This document shows positions 45,442 through 64,000 of a stretch of 64,000 nucleotides of DNA, piece by piece. A program made the position numbers and the translations under genes. The notes below the pieces were generated by a model. It did no database searches, was not told the DNA's origin, and saw only the letters and a list, made by a program, of their open reading frames with translations. This DNA is from VRUE01 sp963705635 (GTDB lineage: Bacteria > Actinomycetota > Thermoleophilia > Solirubrobacterales > 70-9), in the NCBI GenBank assembly GCA_963705635.1, contig CAVPKH010000004.1, forward strand, positions 248,001 through 312,000. The letters run 5' to 3'. How positions within the stretch are numbered: the first letter of the stretch is position 1; each line of letters starts with the position of its first letter.

Positions 45442-45579
45442 CTAGCGGCGGCGCTGGCCGAGGCCGGTGCGCATCGCGACGCCGAAGTCGATCGCGAAGG
45501 CGAGGCCGCGACCGAGCGGGCCGGTGACGAGCCAGGCCCTGGCCCTGATCGACGCGGCGTCGAAGCGGTTACTCGCCAT
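45442..45579 (-). CDS. Small hypothetical protein
   Basis: 45 residues: ASNRFDAASIRARAWLVTGP, then LGRGLAFAIDFGVAMRTGLG and a basic end. The start ATG overlaps the last codons of the spermidine-synthase-like gene by 11 bases, so it is translationally coupled. Short proteins of this shape (amphipathic helix, LVTGPLGR, hydrophobic segment) occur in other actinobacteria with unknown role. Confidence 0.6.
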   Translation of the reverse strand: MASNRFDAASIRARAWLVTGPLGRGLAFAIDFGVAMRTGLGQRRR

Positions 45580-47082
45580 TTGCGTATTCCAGCAGGGAGG
45601 AGTCGACCAGCCACTCGACCGGGGCGCGATCGTCGGTGTAGACCTCGCCGCCGGGGAGCCGGGGCGCGAGGGCCGCGGCGGCGCTCGAGCGCGAGCGAGC
45701 GCAAGCCGCGGCGGCAGCGCAGCGGCAGCTGCGACCGCAGCCGCGCCGCCGAGAGCGGCTCCTCGCCGGCGACAGCAGGGTGTTGGTCGGCTCGATCGGA
45801 TAGCGCAGAACGCTGGGGAAGGCGGCCGCCATCGTCGTCCCGAGCACCCGCTCCAGCTCCTCGCTGCCCGCCGGGATGGCCGACGTTGAGCGAAGACGAC
45901 GCCGCCGCGGTCGAGGCGCTCGCGGGCGAGCTCGAAGAACTCGCGGGTCGCCAGGTAGAAGGGGATGTAGGGCTGGCGGTAGGCGTCGATCATGATCGCG
46001 TCGTAGCCGCCCGGCGAGCGCCGCAGCCAGGGCCGGGCGTCCTCGGCGAAGGTCCGCATGCGGGGGTTGCGCAGGTCGAAGTAGCGCCGGCCCAGCTCGG
46101 TCAGCTCGGGGTCGATCTCGACCGCGTCGACGGCGGTGGCGGGAAAGAAGTGAGCCGAAGGCGCGCGCCACGGTGCCGGCGCCGTTGCCGAGGATCGCGA
46201 TCCGCCGCGGCGCCCGCGCCGCGGCGGCGAAGGGCAGGACCAGGTGGCCGTCCCAGTAGTCGCCGGTCAGGTAGCTGCCCGGGCGGTAGAGCGAGTGCAC
46301 CGCCTGGCCCTCGTTGAGCTCCAGCACGCGGGCGCCATCGGGGCGTTCGACCACCCTGGCGTACTCGTAGGCGGTCTCGGCCTCGTAGAGCACGCGGCCG
46401 GTGTCGGCGGCCTTGATCGTGCCGACCGGCAGCGCGAGCGCCAGCGCAAGGGCGGCGGGAACGGCCGCGAAGCGCCAGCCGAGCCCGGCCGCGGCGACGA
46501 GGGCGAGCACGACGGCGAAGGCGAGGAAGGTGCGCTGCGTGCCCAGCAGCGGGATCAGCAGCAGGGCCGCCAGCATCGTCCCGACCAGCGAGCCGGCGGT
46601 CGAGGTCGCGTAGAGGCGCCCGACCACCTCGCCGGAGTGGCCGACCTCGGGGGCGGCGAGGCGCACCGCCCAGGGAGCGGCGGCGCCGAGCAGCGTGACC
46701 GGCACCGCGACCAGGACCAGCACGCCGAAGAGGGAGCCGGCGAAGCCGCCCAGCGAGACGCTGTCGAAGGCGTCGACCGAGAAGCCGAGGAAGGGACGCG
46801 AGGCGAAGGGCACGGCGGCGATCAGCAGCGCCGCGACAGAGGACGAGCAGGCAGAGCCCGCGCATGTGCGGGTGGCGATCGGCGAAGCGGCCGCCGAACC
46901 AGTAGCCGACCGAGAGGGCGACGAGGACGACCCCGATCGTGTTCGCCCAGACGATCGGTCGAGGCGCCGAAATAGGGCGCCAGCAGGCGCGCGGCGGCGA
47001 TCTCGGCGCCGAGGCTGGCGGCCCCGACGACGAAGACCAGGGCCGCCAGGAGCAGCGGCCGCTCAGCCGGGGCCGGGCTCAT
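45569..47082 (-). CDS. Membrane-fused spermidine-synthase-like protein (several frameshifts)
   Basis: The N-terminal half is an MFS-like set of helices (LLLAALVFVVGAASLGAEIA, GVLVLVAVPVTLLGAAAPWA, FAVVLALVAAAGLGWRFAAV). The C-terminal half is a class I methyltransferase-type aminopropyltransferase fold: GHLVLPFAAAARAPRRIAIL with GNGAGTVARAF, VDAVEIDPELTELGRRYFDL-like sequence in another frame, YDAIMIDAYRQPYIPFYLAT and REFFELARERLDRGGVV. Fused MFS/spermidine-synthase proteins are common in actinobacteria; true polyamine synthesis is often not shown. Shifts lie near 46960, 46835, 46155, 45880 and 45700. The ATG at 47080-47082 lies inside the end of ctaG. Confidence 0.85.
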
Positions 47083-47971
47083 TCGCCGGCGCCGGCATCC
47101 GTTCTTCCAGCAGCGCCCCATGGCCGGCCGCGACGGCGCGCTGGGCGCGGCGCTCGTCGAGGGCGAAGCCGCGGTCGTGGGCGAGGTCGAGCAGGCGCTG
47201 CTTCTCGGTCCCTTCGCGGGCGACCTCGAGGAAGATCCAGGCGAGCACGCCGAGGGCGAGGAAGGTGCCCTCGACCATCATGATCACGCCGGCGGTGCTC
47301 TGGTCGGCCAGCGGCGAGATGCCCCAGTAGCGCTCTCCCGGCCGGTAGATCGGGTAGAGGACCGTGCCCGACCACATCAGCACGTTGCCGAGGATCGCGC
47401 CGGTGAAGCGGACGGCGATCACGTAGGCGACCTTCCAGCCGGCGCTGAACCACTGCGGCTTGGGCAGCGGGCCGAAGATCGGCATCCACATCAGGCAGCC
47501 GAAGAAGAGGAAGGTCGCGTGCTCGAGCGCGTGCAGCGGCGCCGTGCCGTAGGCGGCGTCGTAGAGCGCCGGCAGGTGCCAGAGGTAGAAGTTGAGCGCC
47601 CAGAGCGGGAAGGCGACGGCGGGGTGGGTGAGGACCTGGAGCCGGTTGAAGACGCGGATCGCGAGGACCGGCTGCAGCAGCGACTTGGTCAGGCCGAGGA
47701 CCAGCAGCAGCGAGGCGACGTCGCCGATCAGCAGGTGCTCGACCATGTGGGCGATGACCAGCTCCTCGGCGATGTGGCCGATCGGGCTGAAGAGGGCGAT
47801 CGCGATCAGCGCCAGGCCGGCGCCGAAGCAGAGCTGGCGCCAGAGCGGGACCGGGCGGCCGTCCCAGGAAAGCGTCCTCGCCCGGGCCCAGTAGAGGACC
47901 GCGGCGATCGTCAGCGGGAAGACCTCGATCGGGGCGAAGGCGCCGCTGACGTGGGCGAGCGACGGGCTCAA
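47063..47971 (-). CDS. Cytochrome c oxidase assembly factor CtaG-like
   Basis: Seven-helix membrane protein of the caa3_CtaG family, linked to copper insertion in cytochrome oxidase. Conserved His-rich helices: LFSPIGHIAEELVIAHMVEH, NFYLWHLPALYDAAYGTAPL, HALEHATFLFFGCLMWMPIF. The loop IYRPGERYWGISPLADQSTA precedes the last helices. I prefer the TTG at 47969-47971 (LSPSLAHVSGAFAPIEVFPL); a start at 48049 would overlap the divergent GH15 gene. The Ala/Glu-rich cytosolic tail overlaps the next gene by 20 bases. Confidence 0.87.
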   Translation of the reverse strand: MSPSLAHVSGAFAPIEVFPLTIAAVLYWARARTLSWDGRPVPLWRQLCFGAGLALIAIALFSPIGHIAEELVIAHMVEHLLIGDVASLLLVLGLTKSLLQPVLAIRVFNRLQVLTHPAVAFPLWALNFYLWHLPALYDAAYGTAPLHALEHATFLFFGCLMWMPIFGPLPKPQWFSAGWKVAYVIAVRFTGAILGNVLMWSGTVLYPIYRPGERYWGISPLADQSTAGVIMMVEGTFLALGVLAWIFLEVAREGTEKQRLLDLAHDRGFALDERRAQRAVAAGHGALLEERMPAPANEPGPG

Positions 47972-48038
47972 GGAAATCAGCGTAGCGCCGCAGTTTGCGC
48001 TGCCGCCGCCCGCGGCCGCTGCTAGCTTGGCGACGCCC

Positions 48039-49928
48039 GTGAGCGACAACCGCTTCCCGCCGATCGGCGGCTACGGCTTCCTCTCCGACTGCCACACCAG
48101 CGCCCTGGTCTCCTACGACGGCTCGGTCGAGTGGCTCTGCCTGCCGCGCTTCGACTCGCCCAGCGCCTTCGCCGCCCTGCTCGACCGCGGCGCCGGCCAC
48201 TTCCAGCTGGCGCCGCGCGGCGTCATCGTGCCGATCAGCCGCCGCTACGAGCCGGGCACGCTGGTGATCGAGACGACCTGGGTCACCGACACCGGCTGGG
48301 TCGTCGTCCACGACCTGCTGACGATCGCCGAGTGGGCGACGAAGACGGCAAGGGCAGCCGGCCGGACACCGCCCACGAGTCCGACAGCTCGCTGCTGCGG
48401 ACGATGACCTGCATCGACGGCGAGGTCGAGATGGAGATGGAGTGCCTGCCGCGCTTCGCCTACGGCGCCGAGGCGGCGAGCTGGAGCGGCGGCGAGCTGG
48501 GCGAAGCGGTCGCCCGCGGCGGCGACGGCTGCGAGCTGCGCCTGACCAGCGACATGGAGCTCTCGCTCGCCGACGGCGCCGCCCGCGGCAGGCTGAGCCT
48601 GCGCGAGGACGAGACCGGCTTCTGCGCGATCACCTGGGGCGAGAGCAGCCTCGGCGGGCCGCGCAGCGCCCCCGAGGCGCTCGAGCGGCTCGACTCGACC
48701 GAAGAGTTCTGGCGCGACTGGCTGCGCGACGGCAACTTCCCCGACCACCCCTGGCGCATCCACCTGCAGCGCTCGGCGCTGGTGCTGAAGGGGCTGACCT
48801 ACACGCCGACCGGGGCGATCGTCGCCGCGCCGACGACCTCGCTGCCGGAGACCCCCGGCGGCGAACGCAACTGGGACTACCGCTACAGCTGGATCCGCGA
48901 CTCGACCTTCAGCCTCTGGGCCCTGCACACGCTCGGCTTCGACCAGGAGGCGCGCGACTTCATGCGCTTCATCGTCAACGTCTGCCGCGAGGACCCGGAC
49001 CTGCAGATCATGTACGGGATCGGCGGCGAGAAGGACCTGACCGAGAGCACGCTCGACCACCTCAGCGGCTACGGCGGCGCCGGCCCGGTGAGGATCGGCA
49101 ACGGCGCCTTCGACCAGCGCCAGAACGACGTCTGGGGGGCCCTGCTCGACTCGATCTACCTGCACGAAAAGGCGCTGCGGGGAACCGGCACGCCGACCGA
49201 CCGCCAGCTGATCCGCCACCAGGTCGAAGCGGCGATCGCCGCCTGGCCCAATCCCGACCAGGGGATCTGGGAGTCGCGCGGCGAGCCCCAGCACTACGTC
49301 TCCTCGAAGCTGATGATCTGGGTCGCGGTCGACCGCGGCGCCCGCCTCGCCCGCAGCCTCGGCTTCGAGGAGGTCGCCGCGGAGTGGGAGGCGACGGCCG
49401 AGGAGTTCCGCGAGGAGATCCTCGAGCGCGGCGTTCGCGACGGGGTCTTCCGCCAGCACTACGACACCGACGCGCTCGACGCCTCGACCCTGCTGATCCC
49501 GCTGCTGCGCTTCCTCCCCCCCGACGACCCGCGGGTGCGCGCCACGGTCGAGGCGATCGCCGACGAGCTGACCGAGCACGGCCTCGTCCTGCGCTACAAG
49601 GTCGAGGAGACCGACGACGGGCTCAGCGGCGAGGAGGGCACCTTCCTGATCTGCTCCTTCTGGCTCGTCTCGGCCCTCTCGGAGATCGGCGAGCGGGCCC
49701 GCGCGCGGGCGCTCTGCGAGCGGCTGCTGGAGGCGGCTGGCTGGCTCGACCTCTACGCCGAGGAGCTCGACGCGCCGAGCGGGCGCCACCTCGGCAACTT
49801 CCCCCAGGCCTTCACCCACCTGGCGCTGATCAACGCCGTCTCGCACGTGATCGCCGACGAGCAGCGCGAGCGACGGCGGCCCGACCGCCGTCTTCACCGA
49901 GATGGGCGGCGTCCGCGAGGACGCCTGA
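48039..49928 (+). CDS. Glycoside hydrolase family 15 protein (glucoamylase/trehalase type; two frameshifts)
   Basis: N-terminal beta-sandwich: RFPPIGGYGFLSDCHTSALV, GSVEWLCLPRFDSPSAFAAL. The (alpha/alpha)6 barrel reads GERNWDYRYSWIRDSTFSLW, with the catalytic-type acid in that region, then GGEKDLTESTLDHLSGYGGA, NPDQGIWESRGEPQHYVSSK (second acidic residue) and EEGTFLICSFWLVSALSEIG. In actinobacteria many GH15 proteins are trehalases, others glucoamylases; this cannot be decided here. Shifts near 48355 and 49870 must be repaired; the end then reads GPTAVFTEMGGVREDA. GTG at 48039 is the likely start. About 629 residues. Confidence 0.92.
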
Positions 49929-50043
49929 GGGGAGCGGCGAAACCCCGGTTCGCGGGCCCGGCGAGCGCGCCCTGCAGAATCTCATGCTTGAAGACAAAAC
50001 CTTGCCAGACAATAGATTTCGTTTGCTCTATATTGCCCGCCAG

Positions 50044-50379
50044 ATGGCGACCAGAAGCGGACCCAGGGAAAACGATCTCTTCACCGCCCTCGGGCAACCC
50101 GTGCGGCGGCAGATCCTGCGCCTGATGCTGCGCGAAAAAGGCGAGATCAGCCCGCGCGAGCTTGCCGCCAAGCTCGACCAGCCGCTCAGCGCGCTCAGCT
50201 ACCACGTCAGGGTGCTCGCCGAATGCGAGGCGGTCGAGCTGGTGCGGACGAAGAAGGTCCGCGGCTCGACCCAGCACTTCTACCGCCCCACGATCAAGGC
50301 GGCGTGGGCGCGCACGGCACTGGCGGCAACCGAGGACCCGCCAAAGAAAGATCGCGCTCGGGGGGAAGAGAAAGACTGA
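50044..50379 (+). CDS. ArsR-type winged-helix regulator
   Basis: About 111 residues. The winged HTH reads DLFTALGQPVRRQILRLMLR, SPRELAAKLDQPLSALSYHV and TQHFYRPT, the standard ArsR plan without the metal-binding CxC motif, so not an obvious metal sensor. The ATG at 50044 is favoured; an in-frame ATG at 49984 would add 20 residues encoded by an AT-rich patch (49985-50040) that more likely holds the promoter. It is convergent with nothing; a second HTH gene follows. Confidence 0.8.
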   Translation: MATRSGPRENDLFTALGQPVRRQILRLMLREKGEISPRELAAKLDQPLSALSYHVRVLAECEAVELVRTKKVRGSTQHFYRPTIKAAWARTALAATEDPPKKDRARGEEKD

Positions 50380-50402
50380 CGGCTCTCTTATCTAGGTAGA
50401 CC

Positions 50403-50675
50403 GTGCAGGAGGGGGACCACATCCGCAGCAGCGCCGAGCAGGACAGGGTCGTCGAGTCGGCCGTCCTGCAGCATCTGCTCGCCCTCCACCCGACGGCGGT
50501 CACCGTCGACGAGCTGGTCCGCGAGCTGACCCCGGACGGTGGGTCCTTCGCCCACAGCGACGCGGTCGAGCGAGCCGTGCACGACCTCGTCGGCGCCGGC
50601 CTCCTGCATCGCAGCGAGTCGCTCGTCCTGCCCAGCCGGGCCGCCCTGCGCTTCGATCGGCTCCTCGGCGAATAG
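50403..50675 (+). CDS. Small winged-helix protein
   Basis: 90 residues from a GTG. AEQDRVVESAVLQHLLALHP, VTVDELVRELTPDGGSFAHS and AVERAVHDLVGAGLLHR match a winged-helix DNA-binding fold. It is unrelated to the preceding ArsR-type protein in detail. It sits between two regulatory-type genes with 22-23 base gaps and is probably co-transcribed with them. Confidence 0.65.
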   Translation: MQEGDHIRSSAEQDRVVESAVLQHLLALHPTAVTVDELVRELTPDGGSFAHSDAVERAVHDLVGAGLLHRSESLVLPSRAALRFDRLLGE

Positions 50676-50696
50676 CTCCAGTAGCATCGCGGGGGA

Positions 50697-51047
50697 GTGA
50701 ATCCAGCTCCGTTCAAAGTTCGCAGCGAGCAGGAGGGGGGCGCGTTCGTGATCCTCGTCGAGGGCGAGCTGGACATGAACACCGCGGCCCAGCTCGAGCG
50801 CGAGCTCGAGGCACCGCTGGCGGACCCGGAGTCGTCGCTGCTGATCGACCTCAGCGGCTGCGAGTTCATCGACTCGACCGGCATCGCCCTGATCGTCAGG
50901 TCCTGGCAACAGCGCGACGGCGAGGGGCGCTTCGCCCTCTGCGGAGTCGGCAACCAGGTGGAGCGAGTGCTCGACATCACCGGCCTCGACTCCGCGATCC
51001 CAACGCACCCCAGTCGCGAGGCAGCGCTCGCCGGGTTGCGTCGCTAG
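50697..51047 (+). CDS. STAS-domain anti-sigma-factor antagonist
   Basis: 116 residues, SpoIIAA-like. The core GAFVILVEGELDMNTAAQLE and LLIDLSGCEFIDSTGIALIV carries the phosphorylatable Ser in the DST motif. Such proteins bind anti-sigma kinases and free a sigma factor; no partner kinase or sigma gene is in view. GTG start directly after a GGGGGA run. The next gene starts two bases after its stop, so the two are co-translated. Confidence 0.9.
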   Translation: MNPAPFKVRSEQEGGAFVILVEGELDMNTAAQLERELEAPLADPESSLLIDLSGCEFIDSTGIALIVRSWQQRDGEGRFALCGVGNQVERVLDITGLDSAIPTHPSREAALAGLRR

Positions 51048-51049
51048 GC

Positions 51050-51748
51050 GTGCGCCGAGCCCTTCCCACCCTCGTCATCGCGGCGCTCTCCCTGCTCCTC
51101 TTCAGCGCCAGCTCGGCGACCTCGCAGAGCGGCATCGTGATCCGCACCGCCAGCTCGGGGTCCCACCTGCGCCTGACCGTCAGCGGCTCCCAGCTCCTCG
51201 TCAACGGCCACCTCGCCAGCGCCAGGCCAACCGGCTGCCGCCTCACCCGCGGCTACAGCGCCGCCACCTGCGGGCTGGCGGAAGCGGGCTCGGTGGTGAT
51301 CGAAACGGGCGCCGCCAACGACAAGGTCGAGGTGCTTGACCCGCTGCCGGTTCCGCTCACCGCCTACCTCGGGGCAGGGTCGGACAAGCTGATCGGCAAC
51401 GCCGAGCCCGACAGCTGTTACCCCCAGGGCAGCGCTCGCAACCGCTGCATCGGCGGCGCTGGCGACGACATCTGCATCTCCGGCCCGGTCAACACCGACT
51501 GCGTCGGCGACTCGGGCGACGACTACTGCAAGACCGGCAGCGGCAGCGACGGCTGCTGGGGCGGGCCGGGAGACGACACCTGCCTGATGGGGGCGGGGCA
51601 GGACGGCTGCCACGGCGAAGCCGGCGACGACCGCCTCTACGGCGGGGCCAACACCGACCAGCTCTACGGCGGCGACGGCTTCGACTACTGCGACGGTGGG
51701 CCCGACGCCGGCCAGTCGCACGGCTGCGAGGCCGGCCCGCGCCGCTGA
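51050..51748 (+). CDS. Secreted Cys-rich RTX-like calcium-binding protein
   Basis: 232 residues with a signal peptide (RRALPTLVIAALSLLLFSAS). An N-terminal beta region of about 80 residues (SGSHLRLTVSGSQLLVNGHL) is followed by tandem nonapeptide-like repeats of RTX type: GGAGDDICIS, GDSGDDYCKTG, GGPGDDTCLMG, GEAGDDRLYGG, GGDGFDYCDGG. The repeats carry GD/DD calcium ligands and, unusually, a Cys at a fixed position in most of them. It is coupled to the STAS gene; the link between a sigma-pathway protein and an exported one is suggestive only. Confidence 0.8.
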   Translation: MRRALPTLVIAALSLLLFSASSATSQSGIVIRTASSGSHLRLTVSGSQLLVNGHLASARPTGCRLTRGYSAATCGLAEAGSVVIETGAANDKVEVLDPLPVPLTAYLGAGSDKLIGNAEPDSCYPQGSARNRCIGGAGDDICISGPVNTDCVGDSGDDYCKTGSGSDGCWGGPGDDTCLMGAGQDGCHGEAGDDRLYGGANTDQLYGGDGFDYCDGGPDAGQSHGCEAGPRR

Positions 51749-51760
51749 CCCGACGCCGGG

Positions 51761-52588
51761 CTACGCCGGGCCGACGCCCGACTCCCCCGCGAGCGCCTCA
51801 CCGGCGGGGCCGGCGGCGGCGAGGAACGGCTCGATCGCCGCGATCGTCTCGGCCGGGGCTTCCCAGAGCACGTTGTGCCCGTTGGGCACCGCCGTCTCCG
51901 AGAGCAGGTCGCCGAGGGCGTCGCTGTAGCGAGAGCGCTGCGCGTCGCCGGCAAACAACGGCGACTGCGGGCGCACGACGAGGGTCGGCACCGCGGCGAT
52001 CGGCGGCGCCGGCAGGGTCATCTCGCTCCAGGCGACGACGACCGCGCTCGGGCAGAAGCTGAAGCGAAAACGGCCGTCGGGGCCCTTCCTGACGTCGTCC
52101 CGCACAAACGCCGAGACCACCTCGCGCGGCGGCGCCAGCATCGCTTCGCTGGACATCATCGCGTTGACGGCGCCGTCGGCGGTGGCGAAGCTCCAGTCGA
52201 GCCGTTCGATTTCGGCGCTGCGCAGGGCGTGCCCGGCGGGCACTTCCAGCGCCGGGTCAAGCAGGACGAGGCGCTCCGTGCGCTCGCCGGCCCGCGCCGC
52301 TGCCGCCGCCGCAAGGCGACCGCCGAAGCTGTGGCCGACCCAGCTGACCCGCTCGATCCCGGCCGCAGCGACGGTCGCGAGCAGATCGTCGACGTGGGTG
52401 TCGGCATTCCAGGGCGGCTCCCTGCCCGAATCACCGTGCCCGCGCAGGTCGACCGCCAGGACCGAGAGGCCGGCGGCGGCGAGGCGCTCGCCCAGCTGCT
52501 CGAACACGGCGCTGTGCATCGCCACGCCGTGGACGCAGACGACCGCGTTCGAAGCGGCGGCTCCCCAACGACGCGTCTTCAGCTCCAT
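51761..52588 (-). CDS. Alpha/beta hydrolase
   Basis: About 275 residues. It shows the HG motif in AVVCVHGVAMHSAVFEQLGE, VDLRGHGDSGREPPWN, the nucleophile elbow GHSFGGRLAAAAAA, an acidic residue in the PTLVVRPQSPLFAGD region and the catalytic His in PNGHNVLWEAP. ATG at 52586-52588 with a GGGGGG run before it; the longer frame upstream overlaps the methyltransferase gene. It is the last gene of the leftward PKS cluster and may hydrolyse or cyclise the product or act as an editing thioesterase; the substrate is unknown. Confidence 0.85.
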   Translation of the reverse strand: MELKTRRWGAAASNAVVCVHGVAMHSAVFEQLGERLAAAGLSVLAVDLRGHGDSGREPPWNADTHVDDLLATVAAAGIERVSWVGHSFGGRLAAAAAARAGERTERLVLLDPALEVPAGHALRSAEIERLDWSFATADGAVNAMMSSEAMLAPPREVVSAFVRDDVRKGPDGRFRFSFCPSAVVVAWSEMTLPAPPIAAVPTLVVRPQSPLFAGDAQRSRYSDALGDLLSETAVPNGHNVLWEAPAETIAAIEPFLAAAGPAGEALAGESGVGPA

Positions 52589-52601
52589 TGCCAGCCCCCC
52601 T

Positions 52602-53285
52602 TCAGCCTTCGACCCGGGCCGAGAAGATGGCGACGCAACCCTCGACGGTGACCTCGTGTGAATCGAAGCTGCGCGCGAGCGCCGCGTCGAGGTCCTCAGC
52701 GCCATCCTCCTGGTTGTCAAACATCCCGCGGGAGTTGAGGAAGCTCACCCAGCGCCTCGAAAGCGGGCCCTGCTTGACCCCCTTGCCGAGGACGGTGGCG
52801 CCGAAGAGGCATCCGCCCGGCGCCAGGACGTCCCGGGCGTGGTCGAAGGCCACCGCCTTCTCCACCATCGTCCCCGGCAGGCAGTGCAGGAGGTTGAGCA
52901 TCCCGACCGAGTCAAAGGACCGCGCGGGCAGCCCCCAGGGCGTCAGCACGTTCGCCTGGTGGGTCCTGGGGGCGTAGCGCCGCAGGCGCTCGGTTGCGAA
53001 GGCAATCGAGCTCAGGTTCAGGTCCATCAGCGTGATCTGCGGCTCGGGGGTGGGAAAACGGCCGTGATCGATCAGGTACCCGGACCCGACGCCGATGTCG
53101 AGATGGCGCTTCGATGCGTACCTGTCATAAAGCTCGACGAGTCGCTTCGAGGAGCACCGATACAAAAATGGATAGTTAACGCGGAACACCCGGAAGTCAT
53201 ACAAACGCAGTGACTCGGGTGTGTAATGAGCCTGACCCGCGTAGGCGGGGTCCGACTCCTTGACCATTGTCTCGGCCTCATCCAT
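52602..53285 (-). CDS. SAM-dependent methyltransferase of the PKS cluster
   Basis: 227 residues, class I Rossmann methyltransferase: motif I HLDIGVGSGYLIDHGRFP, motif II ITLMDLNLSSIAFATERL, post-motif DSVGMLNLLHCLPG and LAPGGCLFGATVLG. The N-terminal segment YDFRVFRVNYPFLYRCSS is as in small-molecule methyltransferases. It lies 64 bases after the PKS stop on the same strand and 13 bases before the hydrolase, so it is probably a tailoring enzyme methylating a hydroxyl or carboxyl of the polyketide. Codon use is similar to the PKS except for the first 40 codons, which are less GC-rich. Confidence 0.85.
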   Translation of the reverse strand: MDEAETMVKESDPAYAGQAHYTPESLRLYDFRVFRVNYPFLYRCSSKRLVELYDRYASKRHLDIGVGSGYLIDHGRFPTPEPQITLMDLNLSSIAFATERLRRYAPRTHQANVLTPWGLPARSFDSVGMLNLLHCLPGTMVEKAVAFDHARDVLAPGGCLFGATVLGKGVKQGPLSRRWVSFLNSRGMFDNQEDGAEDLDAALARSFDSHEVTVEGCVAIFSARVEG

Positions 53286-53349
53286 CGCGTTCCCCCAAGC
53301 CTGGTTTGCAGGTGTGTCGGCTGATTCCAGAGTGTGTCAACGCTATCAC

Positions 53350-64000
<10,651 letters not shown>

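Noticed and set aside
49985..50043. Riboswitch or leader RNA before the ArsR-type gene
   Set aside because: The patch is AT-rich but too short and unstructured; a promoter is more likely, and no clean -35/-10 pair could be fixed.

Overview
The window is high-GC DNA (about 70 % by eye) from an actinobacterium. A deep-branching Thermoleophilia / Solirubrobacterales lineage fits best. That placement is an inference from housekeeping synteny, Ala-rich protein tails and lineage-style secreted proteins; no marker was aligned. Most genes lie on the minus strand.

Layout. 1-6.2 kb: translation genes pheS (cut by the window edge), an SpoU/TrmH rRNA methyltransferase, rplT, rpmI, infC and thrS, with a plus-strand wecB wedged between rpmI and infC. 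6.3-14.4 kb: accessory genes (a large membrane protein, an AraC/VOC pair, a secreted protein, a broken response regulator, tRNA-Val, YjbQ, zwf, Nudix). 14.5-18.1 kb: an island-like stretch with an intact tRNA-Cys, a 3' tRNA-Cys duplicate and a decayed third copy, a DUF6338-like membrane gene, and two secreted proteins of clearly lower GC. 18.2-36.8 kb: a classic growth and envelope block read leftwards (ndk, maf, mreB, mreC, mreD, mrdA, rodA, rng, rplU, rpmA, obg, proB, proA, nadD, rsfS and a DivIVA-like gene), interrupted by a plus-strand OatA-like acyltransferase. 36.8-47.1 kb: folC, valS, clpX, an M23 peptidase, clpP, tig, a spermidine-synthase-like membrane protein and ctaG. 48-51.7 kb: a plus-strand GH15 hydrolase, ArsR-type HTH, STAS and a Cys-rich RTX-like protein. 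51.8-64 kb: a minus-strand biosynthetic cluster with an alpha/beta hydrolase, a SAM methyltransferase and the last two modules of a type I modular polyketide synthase ending in a thioesterase; its 5' end lies outside the window.

The most unusual signal is not a protein. Many gaps downstream of minus-strand stop codons (3-43 kb) hold long, near-perfect palindromes. Several fall into families with a conserved core: family A (2 copies), B (3 copies) and C (2 copies), plus single elements D, E, F and G. Within A and C the outer stems differ completely between copies yet remain self-complementary, and paired positions inside the cores change in a compensatory way. This suggests selection on a folded RNA or single-stranded DNA, or repeated insertion into terminator stems. 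One palindrome lies in frame inside a coding gene.

Caution: many genes, including essential ones, carry single-base frameshifts, concentrated at 9.3-16.3 and 31-50 kb. The 18-31 kb and 50-64 kb stretches, including a 10.6-kb PKS frame, are clean. Most breaks are probably assembly errors, so the affected loci are annotated as single genes with the shifts noted.
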